Shown one piece after another: positions 1 through 7,092 of a DNA stretch of 17,760 nucleotides; the stretch's first letter is position 1, and each line of letters begins with the position of its first letter. This DNA comes from JANYHF01 sp031367715 (lineage in GTDB: Bacteria; Pseudomonadota; Alphaproteobacteria; Rhizobiales; Hyphomicrobiaceae), in assembly GCA_031367715.1 (NCBI GenBank), contig JANLQJ010000065.1, positions 1 to 17,760 of the forward strand, written 5' to 3'. A program made the translations under genes and the position numbers. The notes under the pieces are model-generated. The model was not told the DNA's origin. It saw only the letters and a program-made list of their open reading frames with translations, and did not search any database.

Positions 1-85
1 GCTCGGTCTTGCCATCAGCAACCAGCCGCTCCAGTGCGGTGCGATCATCCGAGCCGATGCAAAGGCATGCCTTGATGTTCCTCAT
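1..85 (-). CDS. IS630-family transposase, N-terminal fragment (partial)
   Basis: An ATG at 85-83 opens a frame that stays open to the window edge (28 codons seen). It reads MRNIKACLCIGSDDRTALER followed by LVADGKTE. The pattern S-x-DR-xx-LE-xLVADG-x-T is the usual N-terminus of IS630-type transposases, just before their helix-turn-helix region. The start codon overlaps the stop of the truncated methyltransferase frame as ATGA, so ribosomes finishing the fused upstream frame could restart here. The DDE catalytic residues would lie beyond the window. Too short for a firm family call. Confidence 0.45.
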   Translation of the reverse strand, partial: MRNIKACLCIGSDDRTALERLVADGKTE

Positions 86-142
86 GCCGCCAATGAATCT
101 GATTTGCGGGCAAATGGGAATCTTATAAATGGGTCAAAACAA
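1..142 (-). mobile_element. End of an IS630-like insertion sequence (partial, runs off the window)
   Basis: The reading frame of the CmcI-family methyltransferase stops matching its family just after the conserved DSNHT motif, at about position 144 on the minus strand. The following DNA carries a new start codon for a transposase-like N-terminus at 85. A TA dinucleotide lies exactly at the break (143-144); IS630/mariner-type elements insert at TA. The terminal inverted repeat and the other end are not visible because the element leaves the window at position 1. The family is inferred from only 28 residues of the transposase, so the element could belong to a related DDE family. Confidence 0.5.
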
Positions 143-630
143 TAGGTGTGATTGGAGTCAAGCAACACCAGCACGGTCGCGCCCGCTGGAATCTGTTCAC
201 GCACCTTGCCGACGATGTCCGGCTCGATCGAGCTGCCTTCAATGGTCGTTATCAGCGGCCGCAACGGATGCGTGTCAATGGCCGTCTTGTTGAGTGGCTT
301 GATCTCGATATCCACACCCACCACGCGGCCCTTGCCAATGGCCTTCATGATCGAGGCGTAGAAGACGAGGCTACCGCCATGCGCGATTCCCGTTTCCACG
401 ATCACATCAGGTTGCAGCCGCCAGATGACTTCCTGGATGCGAACCAGATCCTCGGGCAGTTGAATGACCGGCCGGCCAAACCAAGTGAACCCATAGGAGT
501 ATTTCAGATTCCAGCCGACGCGCACCCAGAGGCTGGACAGTACGTGGAAAGCGTCGGCCGAAAGCAGGGGTTGCGCTGCTGCAGTGCCAATCTTGATCGT
601 GCCCGCGTCCGTATCGATTTCGAGCTTCAT
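82..630 (-). pseudogene. CmcI / rhamnosyl O-methyltransferase family protein, 3' end lost to an IS insertion
   Basis: The 182-residue frame matches the CmcI-type SAM-dependent methyltransferases (often named cephalosporin hydroxylase or rhamnosyl O-methyltransferase). It shows FGRPVIQLPEDLVRIQEVIW at residues 51-70, the SAM-binding VETGIAHGGSLVFYAS at 78-93, VVGVDIEI at 103-110 and LVLLDSNHT near 154-162. Family members usually continue about 60-80 residues past DSNHT with a HV-x-EL-x-Y-x-LV segment; here the frame instead runs into about 20 unrelated residues from the IS end and stops. Such enzymes methylate sugars in surface glycans or secondary metabolites, which fits the neighbouring glycosyltransferases. 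The remaining protein lacks the C-terminal part of the Rossmann fold and is probably inactive. The ribosome binding site before the ATG is weak. Confidence 0.75.
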
Positions 631-1169
631 CGTCGGTCCATTTTTAGCTTCAGGTGGGGGTTACCGCCTTTTTTACGGTGATGCTAGCGCATCTGCGGGG
701 CCCTAGGCGAGCGTGAACTTTGGCCGGAAGCCGACTCTCCCCCATCAATCCGCGGGTCCCGGCGAGGACATCGAGAAGGGTGATAAGTCTTGGGGACAGC
801 GTGCCGGTGGCGCAGAGCAGGGAAGTCGTGGTAGGGGAGCACGGGCAGGGGGCTTTCGAATCCGCAGGTCTAACGATCAACCAAATTGAAGTGGAGGGGC
901 GGTGCCATATTGTGCGTCAATTCTTCGGCTGTGAATGATAGAGCCTTCGCCGGGTGTGTCCAGCGAGTCACAGAGCATGGGAGGTGCATGGTTGGCTGTG
1001 GCCCCGCAATCGCGTTTTGATGAAAACTCGTATAAACGAAGGAACCATTGCTTGACGATCCCACGCTGCTATTCATACTTCGCTGTGCTGACTGCAACGC
1101 GAACGGGTTTCCATCTCACCGCTGAAACTGGCCCGGAAGCTGGCCATAAGACACCGAAAGAGGTCGCTG
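631..1169. other. 539-bp stretch with no convincing gene
   Basis: Short open frames exist on both strands (for example 720-938 on + and 650-880 on -), but none has a recognisable motif, a good ribosome binding site or family-like composition. The stretch separates the divergent CmcI-family remnant and the GT2 gene, so it should hold promoters for both, but no clear -35/-10 pair stands out. It may be decayed coding sequence from the glycan locus. Confidence 0.4.
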
Positions 1170-1316
1170 ATGGACTCGCGCTTTAGTCGCGTCTGGTGGC
1201 GGGACTTTCGGTGCGGCCCAAATGCACGAGCGGACGATGAGGCACCAACTCCTGCAGGGTTGGATCTCGTCGAGCAGGCCCGTAAATTCGCTATTCGAGG
1301 GATACGGCAGCCGTGA
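1170..1316 (+). CDS. Small ORF of 48 codons overlapping the GT2 start
   Basis: An ATG at 1170 is preceded by a good Shine-Dalgarno-like AAAGAGG about 6-8 bases upstream and opens a 48-residue frame (MDSRFSRVWWRDFRCGPNAR...). Its TGA at 1314-1316 overlaps the GTG start of the glycosyltransferase as GTGA, the usual arrangement for translational coupling. No family is recognised and the peptide has no signal or membrane segment. It may be a leader peptide that couples translation, or the fossil end of a larger upstream gene. Real translation is uncertain. Confidence 0.3.
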   Translation: MDSRFSRVWWRDFRCGPNARADDEAPTPAGLDLVEQARKFAIRGIRQP

Positions 1317-2467
1317 GCAAGCCAAGAATCACCGTCATCATTCCCACGCGCGAGCGTTGCGACGTGCTTGAGAAATCACTACGCACTGTGACGGCACAAG
1401 ACTACGACAACCTCGAGATCATCGTCAGTGACAACTTCAGCGGCGACGCAACTTGCGAAGTGGTCCGCGCGGCCAACGATCCGCGCATCAGATACCTCAA
1501 CACCGGTAAGCGGCTGAGTATGTCGCACAACTGGGAGTTCGCGCTGTCGCACGTTGAGGATGGTTGGGTCAGCATCATCGGCGACGACGACGGCCTGTTG
1601 CCGGGCTGTCTCACGAAGATTTCAGAAGTAGTCCGATCATTTCGGGTCCTTGCTATTAGGACGAAGGTTTGCGGCTACTCTTGGCCATCCTTGACAGGTA
1701 AGGAATTCGGATTGTTGCGGGTGCCGTTTGGCAACGGTTCCGAGGTTCGAGGAACGCGGCGGTGGCTCGATCTCGTTTTGACTGCAAGGGCCAACTACAC
1801 TGACCTGCCGATGCTCTACAACGGCGGCTTCGTGAGCATGGCCGTACTGAAGGAGATTAAAGGAAAAACTAGAGCGATTTATCAGTCCTGTATTCCGGAT
1901 GTCTACTCTGCGGTTGCAATCTCGAGTTCGATCGATAGGTACGTGTATCTCGCCGAGCCCGTTGCAATTAATGGCGCCTCAAAGCACAGCACAGGCTCGG
2001 CGCAATTTAAGGCCGAGGGCGGCAGGGACGAATCGCCTGCGAAAAAGTTCCAGTCGGAAACTAATATTCCCTTCCACGATGACGTGCCGCTCATGCCAGA
2101 TGGCTCGTTTCCTGTCTCGATACAGGCTTTCATCTACGAATCCTATCTTCAATCTGCGGCGCTTCGGCCTGGCGAAGACAGCCCACAACACGCCGAGCAA
2201 CTCAAGCTAATCCTGGCAACCGCTTCCCGCCGCCATTTGGCCGCTGTGATGCAGTGGGGGCGGTTATTTGCCGACCGGCATGGGCTTAATTTCGAGACAG
2301 TTGCGGGCACGGCGTTCCGCACTCGGCTGTTGATTAAGGCGAAAGCCCAGTTGAAGTGGCCCGGCCCAGCGTGGAAGGAAGTCGGATCGCGGGAAGAGCC
2401 GATCCGCGATGTCTATGAGGCCAGCCTGGTTGCGGCCCGAATTTGCCAGAAGCCGCGAGTGAAATGA
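1313..2467 (+). CDS. Family 2 (GT-A fold) glycosyltransferase
   Basis: The 384-residue protein opens with the GT2 signature: ITVIIPTRERCDVLEKSL at residues 6-23, DYDNLEIIVSDNFSGDAT at about 30-47 and SIIGDDDGLLPGCL at about 86-99, where DDD is the DxD-type metal and nucleotide-sugar site. The second half (from about residue 130) is variable and probably binds the acceptor. It is expected to act on the cytoplasmic face of the membrane, adding a sugar to a lipid-linked glycan; donor and acceptor cannot be read from the sequence. The start is GTG at 1313, which overlaps the preceding small ORF and has a GAGGG about 12 bases upstream. There is no transmembrane segment. The next gene is convergent. 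The AT-richer codon use compared with prs and lgt suggests an acquired locus. Confidence 0.85.
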   Translation: MSKPRITVIIPTRERCDVLEKSLRTVTAQDYDNLEIIVSDNFSGDATCEVVRAANDPRIRYLNTGKRLSMSHNWEFALSHVEDGWVSIIGDDDGLLPGCLTKISEVVRSFRVLAIRTKVCGYSWPSLTGKEFGLLRVPFGNGSEVRGTRRWLDLVLTARANYTDLPMLYNGGFVSMAVLKEIKGKTRAIYQSCIPDVYSAVAISSSIDRYVYLAEPVAINGASKHSTGSAQFKAEGGRDESPAKKFQSETNIPFHDDVPLMPDGSFPVSIQAFIYESYLQSAALRPGEDSPQHAEQLKLILATASRRHLAAVMQWGRLFADRHGLNFETVAGTAFRTRLLIKAKAQLKWPGPAWKEVGSREEPIRDVYEASLVAARICQKPRVK

Positions 2468-2580
2468 GCTGCCAGCATTTCGGTTGGTCGAATATTGGTG
2501 CGCACGAACAGCGTCGGCGACGAGAAGATCCTGGCCACCACCGCTGCCTCGCCCCGTTCTTATGTTACCCAAGCACTGGG

Positions 2581-3369
2581 TCACTTATGGAATTTCCTAG
2601 ATTCTTTTGCCGGCAAAGCGCCGATTTTTCTAAGAAGCGCCGTAGGTCGCAGATATCGAAAAAAATTCTTTTGGAAACGGCCGAGCTTTACACCACTTTT
2701 CCAGACCAGTCCGCGAGATCTTAAACCTAGGAGGTTCGCGCGAGATTTGCCGGTTAAATTTACATATAACGCATCGCCCCACCCATACTTTTTATGAATA
2801 TCTAGGGCGACCCGGCTGAACCCAATAGAGTCCATGAACTCGTCGACATCTTCCAACTGAGCACAACCCTCATAGTGCGGCTTCGAGTTTACTTCAACAC
2901 AAGCCCACTTTACCTGGTGAATCCTTTCGCCGAGACCACGCAACGCGCGGACCTCCGCACCCTGCACGTCGACGCACAGGTATTCAAACCTAGCCGCAAC
3001 AGGTAATACACCATCGAGCCTTGCTGTAAATATGCTTTCTTCTACGCGGAACGATATCTCAGGAGCCTTGACAAGGTGCTCCTTGGGAACCAGCAGCGAC
3101 GAAGACGCCTGATTGGACGCCCGATAGATAGGCATAGACACTCCGTCGATATCCCAACAAGCTACTTGAAAGACCAAGTTATTTGGATCACCAGAAAATC
3201 TCTCTTTCAATCGTGTCACTTTGTCAGGCAACATTTCTATCCAGATTACCGGGCTCCAACCATGCGCCTTGTATGACTCTGCTTCTTCGGCTTCGTGCGC
3301 ACCGATATGAAGGACGCCGTTAGGTTTGGCGCCGAAGAATAAGCTTATATGTGATACGCTTATCGCCAT
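2581..3369 (-). CDS. FkbM-family SAM-dependent methyltransferase
   Basis: The 262-residue protein has the FkbM pattern: the SAM-binding loop GVLHIGAHEAEEAESYKAHG at residues 18-37, an acidic strand-end VIWIEMLPDK at 41-50, FEYLCVDVQGAEVRALRGLG at 128-147, where VDVQGAE is the family hallmark, and VNSKPHYEGCAQLEDVDEF at 160-178. FkbM enzymes O-methylate sugars or polyketides; beside glycosyltransferases, a role in capping or decorating a surface glycan is most likely. About 55 residues past the domain (from residue 208) are basic and unlike the rest. The start is ATG at 3369 with a modest GTGGA upstream. A 142-bp AT-rich gap separates it from the next gene upstream on this strand, so it may have its own promoter. 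Confidence 0.85.
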   Translation of the reverse strand: MAISVSHISLFFGAKPNGVLHIGAHEAEEAESYKAHGWSPVIWIEMLPDKVTRLKERFSGDPNNLVFQVACWDIDGVSMPIYRASNQASSSLLVPKEHLVKAPEISFRVEESIFTARLDGVLPVAARFEYLCVDVQGAEVRALRGLGERIHQVKWACVEVNSKPHYEGCAQLEDVDEFMDSIGFSRVALDIHKKYGWGDALYVNLTGKSRANLLGLRSRGLVWKSGVKLGRFQKNFFRYLRPTALLRKIGALPAKESRKFHK

Positions 3370-3511
3370 TTACAGTTCCACAATTTCATATGAGAGAATG
3401 TTGCATTGTTGTGCGGCAACTTCGCAGCGAGTTCGTATTTGCATCCAGCATTGTTCAATTATTGACGTTTGCCCCAACTGACACTTGTAACGCCGAGCGT
3501 CTCACTTCACA

Positions 3512-4396
3512 TTAATTAGACATATTTAATGAAACTCCATTTAAATAAACATTGCCGCAAGCATCTATAGGTTTCCAATCTTTTCTGCCCTTCGTGACAA
3601 ATGGCTCGAAGATCACAATTCCTTTGTTTAGCAGCCCGGCCAAATAGCTGAACGCACTTTTCGCTTGAATTAAAACGTCTGCGCTGATCAAACTCTGAAT
3701 TGTATCCGTGGGCTCTTCATTGAGCCGCAATTTGCACCCCAAATCTCGGAAAATTCGAAAATCTGACTCTTGACCCTGCGAATAAATGGCGCAATCGAGA
3801 CCTCTGCCGTGTCGCCTAAGGTGCTCCATTGCACATGCAACTGTACGGGCCACTGCCTCGTTTGACGTATAACGACCTGAATTTCCAGAGTGACTCACGT
3901 CTCCACGGCGAATATGTACGGCGACCGAGGCATTCTGCGCAACGTTCCTAGCTGCTCCTCTGTATTTTGAGCGAATTTCCTCCGCAATTGAAGAAAATGG
4001 ATCCGGCAGTGTATTCATGTAGCCGGTAAAGTGCTTTACTTGTATCACGCAAGGACGCCTCCACAACAACGGGCGGCGCAAGAACTTTCGCAACGTCACA
4101 ATTGGCAAACCGCATTCACATGCTCTTGATTCGCCCGTCCCCAGAGAAAACAAACTCTCCCATTCTTGTGGTCCAGTTGCAACCGTGGCATGTTCAATAG
4201 TTTGGACTGGTGTGTGATAATACTTGATGCCAATATTTCGACAGTATGCCATAACGGTCATCGTCGCCAATACCTGGGCGCCGCCACCATCCGTACGGCC
4301 GGCACAAGTCAACCCAGTTTCCCTTGAGATTGCTCCACAGACTGCCAGCGCCCTCAAAGCCATATCATCGCGGAAGACTTTCAATTCATACTCCAA
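3512..4396 (-). CDS. Predicted GT-B glycosyltransferase with an HIRRGD motif (fucosyltransferase-like)
   Basis: The 294-residue protein has RTDGGGAQVLATMTVMAYCR near residues 34-53, AVHIRRGDVS at 159-168 and ADVLIQAKSAFSYLAGLLNK at 239-258 followed by GIVIFEPF. H-x-RRGD followed by a S/K-S-x-FS-Y-x-AGLL segment is the donor-binding arrangement of fucosyltransferase-type GT-B enzymes (GT11, GT23 and relatives), where the Arg pair contacts GDP-fucose. The sequence does not fit textbook GT11 closely, so substrate is open. The longest frame begins with TTG at 4396; an ATG at residue 12 is an alternative, and neither has a well-spaced ribosome binding site, so the true N-terminus is uncertain. It is clearly AT-richer than the adjacent prs. 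It follows prs on the same strand after 195 bp, but is probably not part of that operon. Confidence 0.6.
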   Translation of the reverse strand: MEYELKVFRDDMALRALAVCGAISRETGLTCAGRTDGGGAQVLATMTVMAYCRNIGIKYYHTPVQTIEHATVATGPQEWESLFSLGTGESRACECGLPIVTLRKFLRRPLLWRRPCVIQVKHFTGYMNTLPDPFSSIAEEIRSKYRGAARNVAQNASVAVHIRRGDVSHSGNSGRYTSNEAVARTVACAMEHLRRHGRGLDCAIYSQGQESDFRIFRDLGCKLRLNEEPTDTIQSLISADVLIQAKSAFSYLAGLLNKGIVIFEPFVTKGRKDWKPIDACGNVYLNGVSLNMSN

Positions 4397-4513
4397 GTGA
4401 GTTGCATCACAAAGGCGCGCGTCGCGGAATCATAGTTTTATCAAAGGCGAATACTTCGCATAGACAGCTCGCCGCGCGGCTGCCATTGGGCCGGAGAAGG
4501 CACCGTTGGAGAC

Positions 4514-4581
4514 ATGATGGTAATCTTCGACACCTGTGCCAATGTGGCTTCCAGGTGCTGAATGTCGAAGATGAAGATCAT
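4514..4581 (-). terminator. 68-bp interrupted palindrome just after prs (candidate terminator)
   Basis: Three nested arm pairs are visible: ATGAT (4514-4518) with ATCAT (4577-4581), ATCTTCGA (4523-4530) with TCGAAGAT (4565-4572), and CACCTG (4531-4536) with CAGGTG (4552-4557), around a 15-base loop. It starts about 10 bases after the prs stop and could end prs transcription, but no T-run follows on the minus strand, so it is not a classical intrinsic terminator. The same DNA opens a 46-codon frame on the minus strand (4581-4441) that matches nothing I recognise. Confidence 0.4.
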
Positions 4582-4591
4582 GCCCCCCCAC

Positions 4592-5524
4592 TCAATCAAA
4601 CAACCTGCTCACACTTCGTTCCTCCGCGGTCCGCTTCACCGCTTCGCCGAGCAGGCTGGCCACGCTCAGCACCCGGACATTGCGCGACACCCGCACCGCC
4701 TCGGTCGGCTGGATCGAATCCGTGATCGTCAGCGTTTTCAGCTGGCTCGCCGCCACCCGCGCCACCGCCCCGCCCGACAAGACCCCGTGCGTGATGTGCG
4801 CCATCACCTCGGTCGCGCCCTTGGCCAGCAGCGCCTCGGCGGCGTTGCACAGGGTGCCGCCCGAATCCACGATATCGTCGACCAGCACGCAGCGCATGCC
4901 CTTGACGTCGCCGATCACGTTCATGACTTCGCTCTCGCCGGCGCGTTCGCGGCGTTTGTCGACGATCGCCAGCGGCACGCCGAGGCGACTGGCCATGGCG
5001 CGGGCGCGCACCACGCCGCCAACGTCCGGCGAGACCACCACCACCTTGGCCAGGTCGTTGCGCTCCTTGACGTCGGCGACCATGACCGGAGCGGCGTAGA
5101 GATTGTCGACCGGGATGTCGAAGAAGCCCTGAATCTGGCCGGCATGCAGATCCATGGTCAGCACGCGATCGGTGCCGGCGCGCTCGATCAGGTTGGCCAC
5201 CAGCTTGGCCGATATGGGGGTGCGTCCCGCGGACCGCCGGTCCTGGCGGGCGTAGCCGAAATACGGGATCACGGCGGTGATGCGCTTGGCCGAGGAGCGT
5301 TTCAGCGCATCGACGATGATCAAGAGTTCCATCAGATGATCGTTGGTCGGGAACGAGGTCGACTGCAGCACGAACACGTCCTCGCCGCGCACGTTCTCCT
5401 GGATCTCGACAAAGATCTCCATGTCGGCAAAGCGGCGCACGATGCATTTGGTCAGCGGCACCGCGAGGTAGGACGCCACGGCCTCGGCCAGCGGACGATT
5501 GCTGTTGCCGGCGACCAGTTTCAT
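4592..5524 (-). CDS. prs: Ribose-phosphate pyrophosphokinase (PRPP synthetase, class I)
   Basis: This cytoplasmic enzyme makes 5-phosphoribosyl 1-diphosphate from ribose 5-phosphate and ATP for purine, pyrimidine, His, Trp and NAD synthesis. The 310-residue protein has the normal family length and motifs: RRFADMEIFVEIQENVRG at residues 30-47, the ATP-binding PYFGYARQDRR at 87-97, the metal-binding DLHAGQIQGFF at 125-135, the flexible-loop DKRRERAGESEVMNV at 189-203 and the PRPP-site VLVDDIVDSGGT at 213-224. The ATG at 5524 has AAGGA nine bases upstream. It is the last gene of the lgt-midA-pgeF-lipoprotein-prs run, separated from the lipoprotein gene by 138 bp with repeats, so it may also have its own promoter. 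Downstream of it gene content changes abruptly to the AT-richer glycan genes. Confidence 0.97.
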   Translation of the reverse strand: MKLVAGNSNRPLAEAVASYLAVPLTKCIVRRFADMEIFVEIQENVRGEDVFVLQSTSFPTNDHLMELLIIVDALKRSSAKRITAVIPYFGYARQDRRSAGRTPISAKLVANLIERAGTDRVLTMDLHAGQIQGFFDIPVDNLYAAPVMVADVKERNDLAKVVVVSPDVGGVVRARAMASRLGVPLAIVDKRRERAGESEVMNVIGDVKGMRCVLVDDIVDSGGTLCNAAEALLAKGATEVMAHITHGVLSGGAVARVAASQLKTLTITDSIQPTEAVRVSRNVRVLSVASLLGEAVKRTAEERSVSRLFD

Positions 5525-5593
5525 GGCAGGGGGTCCTTGTGACGCGTGACGATGCTGTGGGTGATAGCAAATGCCGGGGATGGGGGCAAATCA

Positions 5594-5652
5594 GGCTTTG
5601 GGCATCGGGCAATGGGCATTGGGCATGGTTTGGCTGCCTAAAGCCCAAAGCC
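5594..5652. repeat. Heptamer repeats inside a 10-bp inverted repeat, lipoprotein-prs gap
   Basis: Between the lipoprotein stop and the prs start lie four tandem heptamers of the form GGGCAtt (5600-5627: variants ending ATC, AAT, ATT and ATG). They are enclosed by a perfect inverted repeat, GGCTTTGGGC at 5594-5603 and GCCCAAAGCC at 5643-5652, with a 39-base loop. The hairpin would be transcribed in an lipoprotein-prs messenger and could act as a terminator, processing site or attenuator. No T-run follows. Confidence 0.6.
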
Positions 5653-5662
5653 CAACGCCACC

Positions 5663-6844
5663 TCACGCCTTTTTCGGCAACAGCTCGACAATTCCCTTGG
5701 CCGCCTCGGCCGCGGCGTCGTCAGCGGTCTTGCCCCAGGGGCCGTCCAGCGCGCCTTGCGGCACCACGTTGTTCTGCCAGACCGTGCCCTTCTTCTTGCC
5801 GGCGGGATCGAGCACTTGCCATTCGATCTTGATGGTCTGCTTGCCGCCCGACGGCTGGCCCATGACGACGCGGCCTTGCACCGTGTAGGCGCCGGGGATG
5901 ACGCCGTTCTGCGCCTCGATGCCGCGGTTGCGCAGGTTGGCCTGCAGCGCGCGCGTCAGCGACTGGGCACCATCGCCAGGTGCGCCGGTGACGGTGGCGA
6001 CCGTGGTGGCGGCGGGGCCAGAGGGCAGCGAGGCGGTGCTCTGCGGCGCCTTGCCATCGCCGCTGATCAGGCTGCCCGGCGGCTGGCCCGGCGGGTTGGC
6101 CGGCAGCGAGGCGGTTTGAGCCGGGGCGGATACCGGTGCGGACGTCGAGGCGGTGGCGGCCGGAGCGGCGTTGGCGGGTGTGCTGGGGCTGCCGAAGCCG
6201 AACAACTGGCCGAGCGTGGTTGAGCCGAAACCCGACTGCGTCGAGGTGTTGGCGGCGGCATCGGCGGCCGGGCCGGGAATCGGCGCGCCGCCGGCCTTCA
6301 TCGGCACCCAGGCGGCCAGTTGGCCGGCCGAAGCGTTGGCGATGCGGTCGATCACGCCCTGGTCGATATTGGCCCAGGGGTCCTTCGACTTCTTGGTGCT
6401 CTTGACGATCTCCTCGCCGGTGAAGCGCTGTGCGCGCTGGCCAGTCTTGTCGGTAACGTCCCAGATGTACGAGAGCTTGGTGCCGGCCTTGTCGGGGGCG
6501 GCCACCACATAGCCGCGTACCGTGTAATCGGGGCCGTCGGCGGGCGACTTGGCGATCGGGATGCTTTGCCGGGCGAGCGCGCCCGAGACGCCGGCGCTCA
6601 GATTCTCGGCCACTGCGGCCGGTGCGCCGACGATCGGCGCGAACACCAGCTTGGCGCGCCCTTGGGCCTGCGGCGCGGCGGCGACGCTGTTCGTGCCACC
6701 GGTACCGCTGCCAAGCGCTGAATTGGCGGTTTCACAGCCGGCCAGCGGCATGGCCAGCAGGCTGATGGCGAGGCCCGTTGCGACAAAGCTGGGCGCGCGA
6801 CATCGCTGCCAGTGCCGCACGAAATGTGCGCGTGCGTTCGTCAC
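5663..6844 (-). CDS. Lipoprotein with two related domains joined by an Ala/Pro/Ser-rich linker
   Basis: Start chosen as GTG at 6844: it is preceded by AAGGGGGG nine bases upstream and gives a normal lipoprotein signal (basic N-terminus, hydrophobic FVATGLAISLLAMPLAGC with lipobox LAGC and Cys37). The open frame extends upstream to an ATG at 6982, but that would bury the signal. The residue after the Cys is Glu, so by the E. coli rule it would go to the outer membrane. The 393-residue precursor has a domain at about 65-175 and a second at about 280-393; both contain YTV-x-G-x-VV, an I-x-W-x-V-x-D-x-x-G strand and a PW...D...A...A...L-x-P ending, so they look like an internal duplication. The linker of roughly 100 residues is rich in A, P, S, T and G. 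Function unknown; a cell-envelope role is inferred from Lgt nearby. Confidence 0.8.
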   Translation of the reverse strand: MTNARAHFVRHWQRCRAPSFVATGLAISLLAMPLAGCETANSALGSGTGGTNSVAAAPQAQGRAKLVFAPIVGAPAAVAENLSAGVSGALARQSIPIAKSPADGPDYTVRGYVVAAPDKAGTKLSYIWDVTDKTGQRAQRFTGEEIVKSTKKSKDPWANIDQGVIDRIANASAGQLAAWVPMKAGGAPIPGPAADAAANTSTQSGFGSTTLGQLFGFGSPSTPANAAPAATASTSAPVSAPAQTASLPANPPGQPPGSLISGDGKAPQSTASLPSGPAATTVATVTGAPGDGAQSLTRALQANLRNRGIEAQNGVIPGAYTVQGRVVMGQPSGGKQTIKIEWQVLDPAGKKKGTVWQNNVVPQGALDGPWGKTADDAAAEAAKGIVELLPKKA

Positions 6845-7092
6845 GGGTGACGACCCCCCTTGATAAAGTATCCCGCTGAACGTCGACGCCCTACGCAAAA
6901 CATCGTAGACAGACAAAGTTACGCACGCAATGGCACAAACACAATACGCAACCATAAGGTCTGGCGTTTCGACGTACTGCAAGGCCTAGCCCTTCGAGGC
7001 GCGCTCGTCGAGGAAGAATCCCCCGTAATGGTTGCCGAGGCGACTGATCGCCGGGGAATTCGCGCCTCTTGAGACCACGCAAACTGTGGATA
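6845..7092. other. Gap between pgeF and the lipoprotein gene
   Basis: The 248 bp between the pgeF stop and the lipoprotein start hold no convincing gene. The half next to the lipoprotein gene (about 6885-6960) is AT-richer than its surroundings, as expected for a promoter driving the lipoprotein gene leftward, with a possible TTGCGT...TACGAT pair on the minus strand. The pair is not good enough to call. Confidence 0.3.

Noticed and set aside
2495..2797. 100-codon + frame after the GT2 gene
   Set aside because: Mostly antisense to the FkbM gene; the first 28 codons lie in the convergent gap and show no motif.
4562..5666. Long frames of 326 (+) and 356 (-) codons overlapping prs
   Set aside because: They are shadow frames of the GC-rich prs gene, which is certain from its motifs; their composition is Arg/His/Gly-rich.
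6845..6982. Upstream extension of the lipoprotein gene to an ATG at 6982
   Set aside because: It would put 46 residues ahead of the lipoprotein signal; GTG 6844 has a strong ribosome binding site.
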